The notes beneath the pieces are model-generated. The model saw only the letters and a program-made list of their open reading frames with translations, was not told where the DNA came from and searched no databases. From Pilatotrama ljubarskyi (Eukaryota > Basidiomycota > Agaricomycetes > Polyporales > Polyporaceae): a stretch of 64,000 bases of DNA. Each line of letters starts with the position of its first letter. Within the stretch, counting starts at the first letter, position 1. A program made the position numbers and the translations under genes. The stretch covers positions 1 to 64,000 of the forward strand of contig MU277719.1 in the NCBI GenBank assembly GCA_022385805.1, in the 5' to 3' direction. Shown one piece after another: positions 23,050-34,889 of this stretch.

Positions 23050-24685
23050 GAAATCTCACGCGGACAACCAGTGCATACCCCTCGCTCTGCCTCCAATAGT
23101 AATGCATATATCAAGACTGGCATTGTGATTGAGTTGCGACAGCATGAACGCGAACCCTCATCATGGACCATCATCAGATAGATCCGGCCCACATGGGCGA
23201 CAAGAGCAACCCAACAGCACAAAGTGAGGCATCCCACAGCCATAGCACACGGTCATGAGCTGCCTACAGCGGCTTTTATATCGATAGACCGTTTCGATAA
23301 CCATACTCGCAAGGAGCTCGGAGCTTCCGAACGGCCTGACTCGAGTAGGTAGGCAGCGTGGCAACGATGTTGCAGAGTTCTCCATGCCGCGAGAGCTTGC
23401 ATGACGACAGCCTCCACGGTCATCCAAAGAGAATGTGCGGAGGAACACTGTACCTGTTTCTTCCGCAGAATGCTCATGCTCTCTAGTGGGCGGACACGAA
23501 TCTCCGAAACAGAAGAGCACGTAATCACGATGGTCTATCGGTACGAAAGCCGCTGTAAAACGGTCCCGATAGCATTGTGGGTGCCAGGGAAAAGAGGAGC
23601 AGGAGAGGAAAAGGGTCTGATGCGAAGCAAGCGAGAGCCCTAGAAGACCAACTGACTCTTGCTGGCTCCGCCGTGCCGTGCTAACTCCGTCTCCACTGGC
23701 GCAGTTTAGCGTAGCATAGGACGATACGATACCTTCACACGCAGAGAATGTCTACAACGTACGGGCGCTTCGCTGCACGAGATGGATGTAGGTGTAGTGC
23801 GGCGTGCGCACCTCCCGGCCGTCGCGCACGGCAACTACGCCATTCAGGGACTGCTTATCGGCGTTTGCACCTGGTCGGAGGGCCTATAAATTGGCCCGAG
23901 TCCGACGGCGTTGCGCGGGGATGCAGTGTATCGGAGATGAAGTCGGCATCCAAGACGTGATAGACACCGTGCTTGCTGTACGGAGGCGATCCGGCTGCAA
24001 CGGGAATTTGATGTATGCGGCCGCACAGGAGAGATTGAGGGTGTTCGGACATAGGACTTGGAAGGTGAGGCCTTGAGGGTGTCGCGCCACCCGGAGCGCA
24101 CGACGGAGGTAGGAGCAGATGCACGAGAGTCCAGGATTGCAGCGAGCGACCCGATCGGCACAAATGGAGTATGGCTTGATGCTCGTGGGCAGCTGAGGTC
24201 CCATGTCGTAAAGATAAGTGCTCGGAGTCGAGCGAGAACAAGACTAGATGCTGCGCTAGGCATAGACCAGGTGTAAGGAGGACGTACAAGACATGAACGA
24301 GTCCAGCTCTTTTCCGCGCCAAAACTGGGGCGTCCCGTGAACGTTTCTGAGCCAGAGTCTATTGTGTGCGCTCCGAGGTGCAGTGGAGCTGAAAATGAGT
24401 GATATGGCAGAGCGAGGGCGAGAGACAAGGCGGGGATGGTGGTGGTGCGATGGCGGGCGGGCGGCTGTGGTGCGGGGGCCAATGGGATGCGTCTGCTTGG
24501 CGGGGGAGGCGAGTGCCGCTGGTGGTACGACCGCCCCCAAATCAAAATAATAACCGGCCTCGTCTCATCCTCATTTTTTCCTATTTAACATCCCAACCGC
24601 CCCCGCGTCTCGCCAAACCGCCCCTCCTCCTCGCCTTCATCTCCGCTCCTTGCCCAGAACACCTGCCCCGACGCGTCCTGCAATC
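23050..24685. other. Intergenic stretch with an inverted repeat; promoter of HMG-CoA synthase
   Basis: Holds the inverted repeat described separately (23228-23585). Long open frames on the minus strand (23844-24545) have biased composition but no recognisable domain, and lie on the promoter side of the HMG-CoA synthase gene. The last 130 nt are CT-rich (CCTCGTCTCATCCTCATTTT) with a TATTTAACAT element about 95 nt before the ATG, consistent with a strong core promoter. Confidence 0.45.
23228..23585. repeat. Imperfect inverted repeat, possible MITE
   Basis: The left arm 23228-23304 and right arm 23530-23585 are imperfect reverse complements. The shared core is ACAGCGGCTTT followed by CGATAGACC, and the outer edge GGCATCCCACA / GGCACCCACAA also pairs. 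About 225 nt separate the arms. The left arm has an extra 10-20 nt. No coding capacity. Consistent with a small non-autonomous element, but no target-site duplication was identified. Confidence 0.5.
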
Positions 24686-26419
24686 ATGACTGTCCCGCTC
24701 AACGCCTCCACCAGCCAGGACGTCGAGGCTCTCCCCCGCCCCAAGGATGTCGGCATCCTCGCCATGGAGATGTATTTCCCCCGTCGCGTGCGTGCTCTTG
24801 TCTCCAGCATCGCTCGTAGCGCGTCCTGACAGTTTTTGCAGTGCATATCGGAGGAGGAGCTCGAGGAATTCGACAACGTGCCCAAGGGCAAGTACACCAT
24901 CGGCCTCGGCCAGAAGTTCATGGCTTGCTGCGATGACCGCGAGGACATCAACTCCTTCGCGCTCACCGGTACGCTCGTTTTGCCCTGGGACCGCGCCAGG
25001 CTGCTGACTTGCTCGTCCAGCGGTGATCAACCTCATTGAGAAGTACGACATCGACCCCAAGTCGATCGGTCGCATTGATGTCGGCACCGAGACCATCATC
25101 GACAAGTCAAAATCGACCAAGACACACCTCATGGACTTTTTCGCCGAGGCAGGCAACACCGACATCGAGGGTGTCGACTCCAAGAACGCCTGCTACGGCT
25201 CTACCGCCGCCCTCTTCAACGCCGTCAACTGGGTCGAGTCCTCGTCCTGGGACGGCCGGAACGCGATCGTCGTCGGCGGTGACATTGCCATCTACGCTGA
25301 GGGCAGCGGCCGTCCCACCGGTGGTGCTGGTGCCTTCGCCATGCTCATAGGTCCCAACGCGCCGTTGGCCGTCGAACGTGAGTATCGTCTCCTTCCCACC
25401 GCTCTTATCTTCGCACTTTTCTGCCTCGCTGTAATCTTGGGAATAAGGTGGGCCATAGCGGAAAAGGGCGAGATCCAACGACAATGCTAGCGCTTGCTTT
25501 ATTGCTTCCGGCATCTCGGTCCCTTTTGTCTCTATTCAATCCCGATCCCCATATGCGTGAGCCGTTCACTGACTGCCCGATTCATGTAGCCATTCACGGC
25601 TCGCACATGGCCAACACCTACGACTTCTACAAGCCCAAACTCGACTCGGAGTACCCAGAAGTCGACGGCCCCCTCTCCATCTCCGCCTACATCTCCGCCA
25701 TCGACGCGTCGTACGCCGCATTCCGCGCAAAGCACGGCAAGGCGAAGAAGCTCGCCGGACAGAGCGCCGGCCCCGCGTTTTCGCTCGCGGACATCGACTA
25801 CCCCGTCTTCCACTCTCCGTACGGCAAGATGGTGCAGAAGGCGCACGCGCGCCTCGTCTACAACGACTTCCTCGCGAACCCCGACGCGCCCAAGTACGCG
25901 AACGTGCCCGACCGCGAGGCGCTCCTCGCGCAACCGTACAAGACGACGCTCACCGACAAGAACCTCGAGAAGACGTTCATGTCCATCGCGAAGGCCGAGT
26001 TCGAGAGCACGGTCGAGAAGTCGATGAAATGCGCGCGGCGGTGCGGGAACATGTACACCGCGTCGCTCTACGGCGGGCTCGCGTCGCTGCTCGCGAGCGT
26101 CGAGCCCGCGGAGCTCCGCGGGAAGCGCATCAGCATGTTCGCGTACGGCTCCGGGCTCGCGAGCAGCTTCTTCACGATCAAGGTCAAGGGCGACACGTCC
26201 GCGATCCGCGAGAAGATGGACCTCGTGCGCCGCCTCGAGAGCATGAAGGTCGTGCCCTGCCAGGAGTACGTCGACGCGCTCGCGCTCCGCGAGAAGAACC
26301 ACAACGCGGGCTCGTACACGCCCACCGGCTCGCTCGACAACATCTGGCCCGGCGCGTACTACCTCGAGAACATCGACGCGAAGTACAGGCGCACGTACGT
26401 CCGCGCGCCTAAGGCATGA
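24686..26419 (+). CDS. ERG13: Hydroxymethylglutaryl-CoA synthase
   Basis: Condenses acetyl-CoA with acetoacetyl-CoA to HMG-CoA, the committed entry to the mevalonate pathway that feeds ergosterol and terpenoids; cytosolic. Four exons (24686-24787, 24842-24968, 25021-25377, 25590-26419) give 471 residues, the normal length. The start [20 protein letters not shown] precedes [14 protein letters not shown]. The acetylated Cys lies in [20 protein letters not shown]. The region [16 protein letters not shown] and the catalytic-site segment [19 protein letters not shown] are conserved. The C-terminal half has [34 protein letters not shown] with the active-site His, and [15 protein letters not shown]. 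Codon use in the last exon is extremely GC3-rich, which explains a long antisense open frame there. No lesion. It lies between two BTB copies and has no functional tie to them. Confidence 0.97.
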
Positions 26420-27121
26420 GCGTCGTCTGCGTCGCGCTTCCGCCTTTGCTTATCGTTCTTCTCTGCCTCCGTCGTTGGTCTTTGCTGTCGCTTCGCACCG
26501 CACATATAATGGATACCGCCACGTCTTCCGTCCCCTTGACTAATCGCTCCGCCGTACACGCCGCATACCATTACTCACCGCATTCTGCTGCTTTTACTCT
26601 CACCACTTATAGCGGTGCGAGGGACCTCCTGGTCGCGTGCGCGATCGACGGTCGCGCTGTGGCCATGTTGTTTCTCGCAGGTTGGAGAGGTCTCTTTCTC
26701 TTTCGTAGAGCTCGCGTCTCGGACGCATGTACGAGTATCATCGCTTGAATACCACCCCTAGACGAGCGAGGACTGTCGAAACCTTGCGCGCGTGAACGTT
26801 GAACTCGTGGTGGTCCAAGCTCACTGCGAACTACTCTTGGCCCTGGCGGCGCGTGATCCTCATATCGCCATGGGAGTGCAACTGCGGTGCGACTGTGAAT
26901 CTTCTGATTTTTCACCGCGCTCGCTAGCTCAGCAACATCTATAGCGCACTCGGTGGCCCTAGCCTCCCATCCACTGGTGCGTAACTTAGCAGTTTGGCCC
27001 TCCTCGGGTTGGCGCTGCCAGTACTTACTGTCCTGCAGTCACGGCCTAGCTCTCCTTCGTTATAGGAAGCCCATCCGCGCTCACGATCGCGACACCAAGC
27101 TTCACCTTGACGAGACTCCTT
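26420..27121. other. Intergenic stretch downstream of HMG-CoA synthase
   Basis: 3' flank of the synthase gene, T-rich for about 150 nt. Nothing else recognised up to the broken BTB copy. Confidence 0.4.
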
Positions 27122-27653
27122 ATGGCTTCGGGCGAGAGTGACCACCAGCATCCCTTCAGGGAACCCTCCGCCGACGTCATCTTCTCCTCATCGGACGACG
27201 TTCGCTTCCGCCTGCACAAGATCATCGATCATCGACATCCTCAGCGCCCTCTCGTCCGACTTTTTCAAAGACATGTTCAGCCTCCCACGACCCTCCAGGG
27301 CGTCGCGGCACCTTCCCTCCGACCCACGCGGACCACTCCGACGATAGCTCGGAGCCGGCCGAGGTGGCCGGGCTTCCTGTAGTCCTCCTGAACGAGTCTG
27401 CGAGCCCGCGAGCACCCTCGAACCGCTCTGCCGACTCATCTACCCTATGGACGTTCTGGTGCTGGAGACTGTTGGTGACGTCCGCGAAGTATTGCCGGTC
27501 AAGTACCTGATCCAGAAGCTCGTTGGCACTGCGAGACGGCGGCTGCGGGAGCTTGCCGAAGGCTGGGATCACCCTCGCAAGTCTCAACAAGCACGTAGCG
27601 CATATAGTAAGGACAGGGTGTGTTGTATCATGCGTCTGTTGTCATGCTTGTGA
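27122..27653 (+). pseudogene. BTB/POZ-family pseudogene, multiple frameshifts
   Basis: A family ATG at 27122 opens SADVIFSSSDDVRFRLHKII. The sequence ATCATCG is then present twice in tandem, which shifts the frame by 7 nt. The next frame continues ILSALSSDFFKDMFSLPRPS. A third frame gives EVAGLPVVLLNES, and a fourth LEPLCRLIYPMDVLVLE and TARRRLREL. All four pieces match one BTB module in order. Everything after the first module is lost. This copy is clearly non-functional. Confidence 0.85.
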
Positions 27654-28113
27654 TGCTGACATCCACGTCGACTGGTCTCCCAATATTGTGTTAGACTGGG
27701 GAGCCACTTCCCTGCAGGTATTGTGACTGGAATTATCTAACGCCCGGGGCACCCACCCTTGTCTTCGCGACCTCTGTACTCTCTCCATATCAGTCAATGT
27801 TCGTATTCAGCACGTTAAATGCATCGAAGCCATGGCTACTATGATGCAATGTCGGCGGCGGCGGACTCGCAGCGGCCTAGTACGGCGCCCTTTGGAACAC
27901 ACTGAGTCGATTTGTACGTAGCTTCCAGAGCCGCAGTCTGCGAGTACAGTTGATGACTCCTGACGTTCGCAATTCAGGCCTAGGCTCGCGTCGCTGTCGA
28001 CGTTGCCTTTTGTCTCTCTGCCGGCCTGGTTTGGAGGTGCAGTACAAGCCCCGTAGTAACGCTACATGGACTCACTTCACAGGTACACACGTACATGCCA
28101 AGGCGACCTTCCC
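27654..28113. other. Intergenic stretch between tail-to-tail BTB copies
   Basis: No gene or RNA recognised. It spans the decayed 3' side of the upstream pseudogene and the 3' flank of the intact BTB gene on the other strand. Confidence 0.35.
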
Positions 28114-29770
28114 CTACTTGATCATACAGGGGTACTTCCAGTCCAGAGTTACCTTGGATACGTGAGAGAGCTACTTCAGTACACACTGCTCTGGTCACAT
28201 TGGTACAAAAATCGCCTACCTCCGTCTCCCTCCTGTCGATTGCATCTGCGACGTACTTGCTGAAACGCACTAGCAGGAGGACGCCTTGTGCATCCGCGCA
28301 ATAATTGCAGATGGACTCGACGCTACCGAACGAAGCGGTCCGGAAGGCGGTGGACCGCAGGAGGGCATCTTCAGTCGCGCATCCGCGATCGGGCCAGTTT
28401 GTCTTGGCGAGTCGCGAAAAGTATCCATCGAACCAGCACGGGTATATTTGTGAACTATTGCGCCTGCATCTGGACTTTAGCGTGGTCTGCCAGTCCGGAG
28501 TGAGCCAGTCCCTCGTTGTGATGATGGTACGGACAGCCGCCTCGCACTTCCGCTGCCAGCTGATGAGGCGCCAGAGGGTACCTGCAACCACCCCGAAGGC
28601 GTCGAGTTGTGGGTTGAGCTCTGCAGAGATATCCTTCCGTGAGACTTGCCGCGCGGCCTTGATCGCCAGATCCTTCGAGCCCACTCGACATGCGACCAGG
28701 TAGAGCAATAGCGCATCAGAAAGCTGGTCAGTCACCCATTCATCCAATGCCTTTCGCGCAAATGCGACCGCCTTGGCCACGCCGTACTTCTCCGCCGCGA
28801 CAAAAAGGGAGAAGATATCATTGAGGTCAGTACTAAGGCGGGGATTCTCCACGGGGTAGCAGATCTTGAAGAGGGCGGAAAGGACGCGGCTGGACTCCGG
28901 AAGTGATAGGGCGATAGGGGTGGAAGCAGGCAGTGTTGACAATCTGGAGGTCAGGACAGGGGAGGAGAGCTGAATCACATATTTGAAAACGCGGAGACGG
29001 AGCCCGTCAGAACCCGTGATAGCCACTTCGGCCGCTTCGTTGTCAAAGGGAGCAGGAGCGTCGCAATTCGCAAGGGACATCTGGGCGGTCTGCGGTTGAA
29101 GACTCAAGGAGTCACTGGAGAGATCTGGGAGACCGAGTGCAGCTCGATGGAATGTGAATCCAACTGGTACGTTGGCGTTATGCCCACAGTAGTGGAGGAG
29201 TCGGTGGTACGCGCCTACAGGGATCTCCTCGAGCTCCGCGACATACGTTTCCTGGGTCTTCTGCGAACGAGTTTCTGCGGCGGCGATGGCAGCTATATCT
29301 TCTAGGGAGAGCCGGCATGCGATGCAATATACCCGCAGCGGTGCGTTACAGGCGAATCCAGTGAGCCGTCGCTTGGTGATCTTGATGGCTTCCCGCATTT
29401 CATACTTCAAGGCCGCCTCCAGTGTCAAGTGCACGTCGCGGATATCTTCCAGAGTGGGGTCGTCCACCGGGTAACAGAGACGAAATAAATTCTCGAGGAC
29501 CAGACCGGTCTCTGTGACATGGACCGCCGGAAGATCATCGATCACCTCGGGACTTGCTGGCCCACTGAGCTGACAACCGGGAGGAAGGCGAGTAAAGTGA
29601 GTAGGCTGTGGCAGACGGAACATATCCTCGAAGAACTCAGAGGCAAGTGAGAGGACGACTTTGTGCAGCTTGAAGTGAACGTTGTCGGAGGAAACAAAGA
29701 CGATGTCTGCAGAGGGATAGGTGAACGGATGTCCACCTGCTGCCAGTGGACTGTGAGGAGCAGTTGGCAT
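28114..29770 (-). CDS. Double BTB/POZ protein, intact copy
   Basis: The only copy of the local BTB family that reads through. The ATG at 29770-29768 opens a single long exon. The first BTB module has PSADIVFVSSDNVHFKLHKV, LASEFFEDMFRLPQPTHF, LENLFRLCYPVDDP and EAALKYEMREAIKITKRRL. A linker with IPVGAYHRLLHYCGHN follows. The second module has AAEVAITGSDGLRLRVFKYV, LSALFKICYPVENPRL and AAEKYGVAKAVAFARKAL. A C-terminal domain with Trp and Cys landmarks (CWFDGY, ICNYCADAQG) ends at RRETE. A phase-0 intron (GTAGGC to TATCCAAG, about 65 nt) then leads to the terminal exon VTLDWKYPCMIK with TAG at 28116-28114. BTB modules suggest protein-protein interaction. No DNA-binding, kelch or TAZ domain is present. 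Partner and process are unknown. Confidence 0.8.
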
Positions 29771-29999
29771 GATGAGTGATGATCAGCGTTGGTGTCCTTC
29801 ACTTGCAGCGATGATCGTACATGGTTGAGACACGCTCCGACTCGTCCGACGGTGCAAGTTGCTGCCACTACAGTACTGTTTGGGTTTGTGTGCTCGATCA
29901 GATTAAATACAGTATAATGAAGCAGCGCCGGCGCTAGGTACACCCATGTTCCAAAAGTAGCGAAGGACGGAGCCATGTAGAGTTTGAACAAGAATTGAT

Positions 30000-31732
30000 C
30001 TAGTACGTCGCAACCAGCTGCAGGGGCTAATCACTTCGCCCGTCAAATAGCGAGCTGATAGTCGGACGGAACAGATGAGCCGGAACATCACAAAGGCACC
30101 TTGAAGGAGCGCACACACCTTATCGAGCTCCGAGGAGATCTTAGCTGGTAAGCCCTGCCCAAGATGTAGGACATCTGCAGCAACGTTAAGACAACAAGCG
30201 CACCACGTTTTCTCGCCCAGGCTGAGTGCCGCTGAACTAGCGAGGAGAGCAGTCTCCGATACAAATGGTTTTCCAGGGCGCTCTGCAAGATGTTGGAGAT
30301 ATGTCGTCCGACGTTCCTGGAGCCAAGTACGACCGCGGAAGCCCTGGCAACCTCCACCACAAGGCGCTTCGGTCGTATGGAAGACCGGATTCGAACGATG
30401 GTTTCGCTTCTTTTTCTGGCCGGGGCTAGCACCCGGATTAGAGGTGACAGTGGCAGCGTCATGTATGCGGTTAGCCCTCCAGACCTTTTGATTTGCGATT
30501 CGAGTAGCGAGCTCGCGCGCGCGTTGGTGATAATCCAGGAGCCGCTGATATACCTGTGCCGAGGAACCCTCCATCTCGGGTACGTACTCATCGATAACTG
30601 TCACCTGAAGGGCCTGTCTAGCAGCAACTCGAGCTTCATGCTGCAGGCCGGCGGCAGCTGCGGCGAAGTATGCTGAAAGCGGGGCTCGAGCAGCGATTGA
30701 CCCCCACTGAGATCTGATGTGGTTGGCAATGTGCGTCATCCCGTAGCTCTCTGCAGCTCCGAATATTGCAAGCAACAACGGAATGCTGTCGGGCAGGGGA
30801 TGATCGCCTGGGTAGCAATGTCGGAGAAGTGCCGCCAAGACTGTGCTGTCTTCCACGAAGTCGACGATAATGGATGGCGTATCGGATGCCTTCCTTTCGG
30901 ACGGCGAAGACTGTTTGGTGGACTCGAGCTGCGCTGCAGACGCGAGTCTCTTGGAGAGTATGGGCGAGCAAAGGCACAGCAAACCTCTGTGAAGAGGGAA
31001 TTCATGCCCATCCGACGCACGACAGATGATGTCCGTAAATGAAAGAGAGGAGAAGAAGCCGTCCATGCTGTACGTCGGGCTGGAAGCGCATGACCCTGGC
31101 GCGTCTTGATTACGCGCCACCGGACGTGTCAATGTGAACGAGGAAGGAACCGCTCTACCCAGACGATGGACCTGCATGAGGCGGAAGTAGTCGCCGGCGG
31201 AAACGCCTAGCGTGTGCAGCAAGAATTCCTTCACGGGCACAAACTCGCCAAGTTGACTGTACGTTCCGAGCTCCTTTAGGTGCGCGGCTGCCTGAGCTCC
31301 AGCACGAGCAATGTCCTCTCGGCCGAGCTCGCACCCAATGGCCCAGACTTGCAGAGGGCGGTCCTTGGCGAAAGCGAGCAGTTCCTTCGTGAGGATCGAG
31401 ATCGGCAGCGGCATCATGTACTTGAGAGCCGCATTGAAAAGGGGTGGGATGTCCGAGAGCTCCCTCGGATGGCTAAGCTGCTCGATAGGATATCACAGAC
31501 GGAGGAGATGATCTAGCACGTCGCTCTCCTCGGCCACGGGGACGACAGGAGGTCCTTGACCAGCGGGCGTTGACCCGTCATGTGGCACCGCCATAGCGAA
31601 CATATCTTCGAAGACAGGAGATGCCATGCAGAGGATCTGACTGTAAACCCGGAAAACAAAGCCGTCGGCACTGTGCAAGAGAAGATCCGCATTCTGCTTA
31701 TCGAAAGGCCAGGATGCTTGCTGGAGTGTCAT
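30000..31732 (-). pseudogene. Double BTB/POZ protein with one in-frame TGA
   Basis: The ATG at 31732-31730 starts MTLQQASWPFDKQNADLLLH. The first BTB module runs through FRVYSQILCMASPVFEDMFA to DVLDHLLRL, then hits TGA at 31495-31493 and continues in the same frame with YPIEQLSHPRELSDIPPLFN and AALKYMMPLPISILTKEL. The family has Cys at the stop position (LLRLCYP), so TGC or TGT became TGA. The second module is complete: DIICRASDGHEFPLHRGLLC, TVLAALLRHCYPGDHPLPDS and SAYFAAAAAGLQHEARVAAR. The C-terminal domain (GGGCQGFRGRTWLQERRTTY, LGEKTWCACCLNVA, KISSELDK) follows, and an intron leads to a last exon PLQLVATY ending in TAG at 30002-30000. Apart from the one codon the gene looks functional. 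Confidence 0.7.
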
Positions 31733-32054
31733 GATGGAATGTTTAGAAACACATGCTGTGGGTGATGATGAGCTTCACCCCGACGTATACTGACTGCAAA
31801 CTTACGGGGGCTCATACATGTGGATACCTCACAGAGAGTGGCACCAGAGACGAAACGGAGTCTGCTGCCTGAGGGCCACGTGTTACCGCAGCACACCAGG
31901 GCAAGCAGAGAGCAACGTAATAGCCGATACTGGAAGCCCCGCCATAAGCCGCGATCGAGGAAACATCGATCGCAAAGCGAGACGACCAGAGTTTGCTCTC
32001 ACATGTGGCTGCAACGATTGGATTGATCCATGGCAAGAACGGCACATCCCCTAC
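31733..32054. other. Short intergenic stretch
   Basis: Promoter side of the BTB copy and 3' flank of the VPS9 gene. Nothing else seen. Confidence 0.4.
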
Positions 32055-34889
32055 CTACGTCCCACTGCTCATCTCCAACAGTGCCTCGATGCTCTTACCC
32101 AAGTCTCCCTCGTTCGCCTCCAGGACCCATTCCACGACCTCCACGTCCGTCGTCGGGAAGATCTGGCGCAGCGTCTCCCGCGCCGCGACGGCCGCCTTCT
32201 CGTGCGCGCGGTCGATCTCCTCCTGCAGCCCCGCCAAGTCTAGATTTGGCGTCGGGGTGCGCGACACATGCGGCGACTGCCCGTGCAGCTCCCGCTCTCC
32301 CTGCACGAGCGACTGCAGCCGCGCCGGTTGCAGAGCTTGGGCTGGTTGCGAGGGGCCGATTGCTAACGTCTGGTTCGTGTAAGGGCCGAGGCTCTGGGCG
32401 CGCGCGCGTGTGGGCGTCTCATCCTCAGGTGGCAAGGGAAATTGTGCCGAAGAAGCTGAGCGGATGGAGGGCTGAGGTGAGGGTTGTGGTGACACGCGCC
32501 GGACCCGTGGCTTGTACGGAGTCTGCAGCGGCGGCTGATACATGCCCGGCTGGCCTTCGGCCCCTGGTCCCATGGGTGTTTGTGGGTAGCCCTGCGGATA
32601 TGCGGAATGTCCGTCTTGCGCATAGAGCTGCTGTTGTTGTTGCTCACGTCCGAGCTCAAGTGGGGCGAAGGGGCCGGGGAGGTACGATAGCGTATCCTCC
32701 GCGCCGTCGAGGACCTCGTTGAATATTCGGCTGATCGCGTTGAGCGGCTTTGAGATGGTATCGCCCGTCTTCTGCAGGAATCGGCGCGCGTCCTCTTGAA
32801 GGTTGAGTGTCTGAGACGGCGTAGGGAGAGAAAGGAGCTGCGCGGACTCTTCGCCGGCATGCGAAGTCGACGTCCCTGGTTGACGCGGCGGTGTCGCCCT
32901 TCCAGAAGACTCGAGTCCGGGGGTCATCCCGCGTTCTGGGGTCTGTGAGCCGGTGCTCGGGAGCGATTGAATGGCTTCTTCGACATTTCTGAACCGCCTC
33001 TGAGCATCGCTCCGAGAAACAAAATTACGGCTACGACTGACCTCTCAAACTCTTCTTGTGTGATATTCGAGAGAGAAGTATGGTCCATGGTCTCGATGAA
33101 AGACACAGCGCCCATCTGTGCATTGTGGGCCTCAGCAACAAAGCATATGCTGTCGTAGTAAACCTACCAAGCTCGAGAGGTAGTATCCCGCCTCACTCTG
33201 CAACTTGGCGGGATTGCGGAAGCGATTGATGAACCTAGGGCCTCCCGTCAGCGATGGGCATTCTCGCAGCTGGGTTGCCAACTGACTCGACGTTGGAAAG
33301 TAAATGTGGTGGGTTCGCCTTGATGACCACATAGATGAGGATGGGCACGAAGGTGTCCGCACTCTCGTCTTTGTGCAGATGTCGTATCAACCCTGGTTAT
33401 GGCCTGTCAGCGTATGCTCCGGTGCGAGACGAGCTGGGGCGGACCGAAGATGACCTTGCAGCAGTTCAGTATGCAGATCAGCTTGTCGCGCGGAGCCTTG
33501 TAATGATTGATCTTGAGCAGTTCTGCAAACCAGACGTCCGTCAGCCGGTCAGTAGATGAGAGCTATGTCAAACAGGAGAGCTTCGGACCTTGCTGCGCGA
33601 ACATCAGGAACCCTTCGCTACCTTCACCCTCTGGCACGTCGAGATGCTTCGGCTCGATCCACTTGAAGAGCGCTATGCGTTGCGAAAGCACGCGATCGCG
33701 CTCGAGGTCGTCTGCAGTCACGGGGCGTGGTGGTACCGCCTTGGCCACCTGCGGTGTAAACGTGCTACCGCGCTGTCAGTGCGGGTTATGGCTGAGAACG
33801 TCTGGAACAACTGACAAGTCGTAAAGTCTGTTCATGACGAGCTTCTCCATGCCCTCCATCGCGTTATCGAACTCTGCTTCCGACGCGTTACGCCAAACCT
33901 CGCTCTCCCGCATGCGAGCCGAGATGAACTGGCTTACTCCTTAGCGCGTATATACACGGAATGATCAAGGCATCTCACATTGAGAAAATCATTGATCAAT
34001 TTCACTTGATCGTTGACCGTGAAAGTGCGCTTCGCGAAGTTGCTGAGGAATCTAGACGATCGTCAATACCTCGAGAGTCGGTCGCTGATGCACTGACATA
34101 CGACCGGAGGTACTTAGCCACAGGCTCCGCGCCCTTCATCTTCATCTGATCGAGGAACTTTTGAAAATCGAACGGTGGAGGCTCTTGGTCCTTGCCTTTG
34201 CCCGACCCCGATGGCGTACTACGCCCGCTACCACTAGTGGCATCATCCTGACTCCCACTAGCCTGCAATCCTGAAGCGCGTGGTTGTGGTGCGGTAACTT
34301 GCTGCTGCGCGAAGGAGGAGATTGTGGCGGGGGAGGGGACGGCCGTGGCAGTGTCCAAGGAACGAGGTCGTTGTCCTCGGGAGCTGAGCGGCAGAGCAAA
34401 CGTACGTGCAAGGGCGGCAAGGGCAGGGAATGCGGGTATGGGAGAGGAGGAGCGATTGGGGGTCGAGGGAGCTGGAGGAGATGACGGCGTTGGGCTCTCC
34501 AGCGGCTTGCTCTGTTCGTCCGCACCTGAAGCAGTTTCCCCTTCGACGTCGATGGGACGTGGAGGCGGCGGATGACTAGCGGAAGTGGCCCAAGCTTGCT
34601 GAGCGGCCTTCTCCTCTGCACTCGCTAGAGGATCAAACTCGAGCAGTATATCCGCCCTGACGGGCGATTTCGTCGCGTCTTCTCCCCCTCCTGAGATCGG
34701 ACCTTGGGCGGTATGAGAGAGCTGCGGGGCGTCCGGGGTATGCACAGTGTTTTCGGAGAGTCTGTCATGTCCAGGAGAAGAGGTATCGTTCCAGGGATTG
34801 GTCTCCGCATCGTCCACCGCTGAGTCTTGGATGTGAAGTCCACTATGGAGGGTATCACTGAGCACGGCCGCCGCGTCTTGGGAAGCCAT
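32055..34889 (-). CDS. VPS9: Vps9-domain guanine nucleotide exchange factor with CUE domain
   Basis: Exchange factor for the Rab5-type GTPase (Vps21/Ypt51) that drives transport from Golgi and endosomes to the vacuole. The ATG at 34889-34887 opens MASQDAAAVLSDTLHSGLHI. A long disordered Pro/Ser-rich N terminus follows. The helical bundle begins FDFQKFLDQMKMKGAEPVAK, then FAKRTFTVNDQVKLINDFLN and EVWRNASEAEFDNAMEGMEK. The catalytic VPS9 domain carries KWIEPKHLDVPEGEGSEGFL, the conserved HLHKDESADTFVPI region with the Asp finger, and LLSNVEFINRFRNPAKLQSE then GYYLSSLVGAVSFIETMDHT. After a Gln- and Pro-rich linker, the C terminus is a ubiquitin-binding CUE domain (ETLRQIFPTTDVEVVEWVLE, ANEGDLGKSIEALLEM). 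About six introns; no lesion. Rab5 exchange factors with a C-terminal CUE domain are the fungal norm. Confidence 0.93.

Noticed and set aside
23844..24545. 233-codon minus-strand open frame upstream of HMG-CoA synthase
   Set aside because: Pro/Ser-rich low-information sequence lying in the promoter region, with no domain and no ATG-based start.
25532..26302. 256-codon open frame antisense to HMG-CoA synthase
   Set aside because: It is the mirror of a very GC3-rich exon, has Arg/Glu/Leu-heavy composition and no start or splice context of its own.
22503..31495. Alternative genetic code or programmed readthrough as the common cause of BTB stop codons
   Set aside because: One is TAG and the other TGA, the codon contexts differ, and neighbouring genes use both as true stops. 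Independent mutations are simpler.
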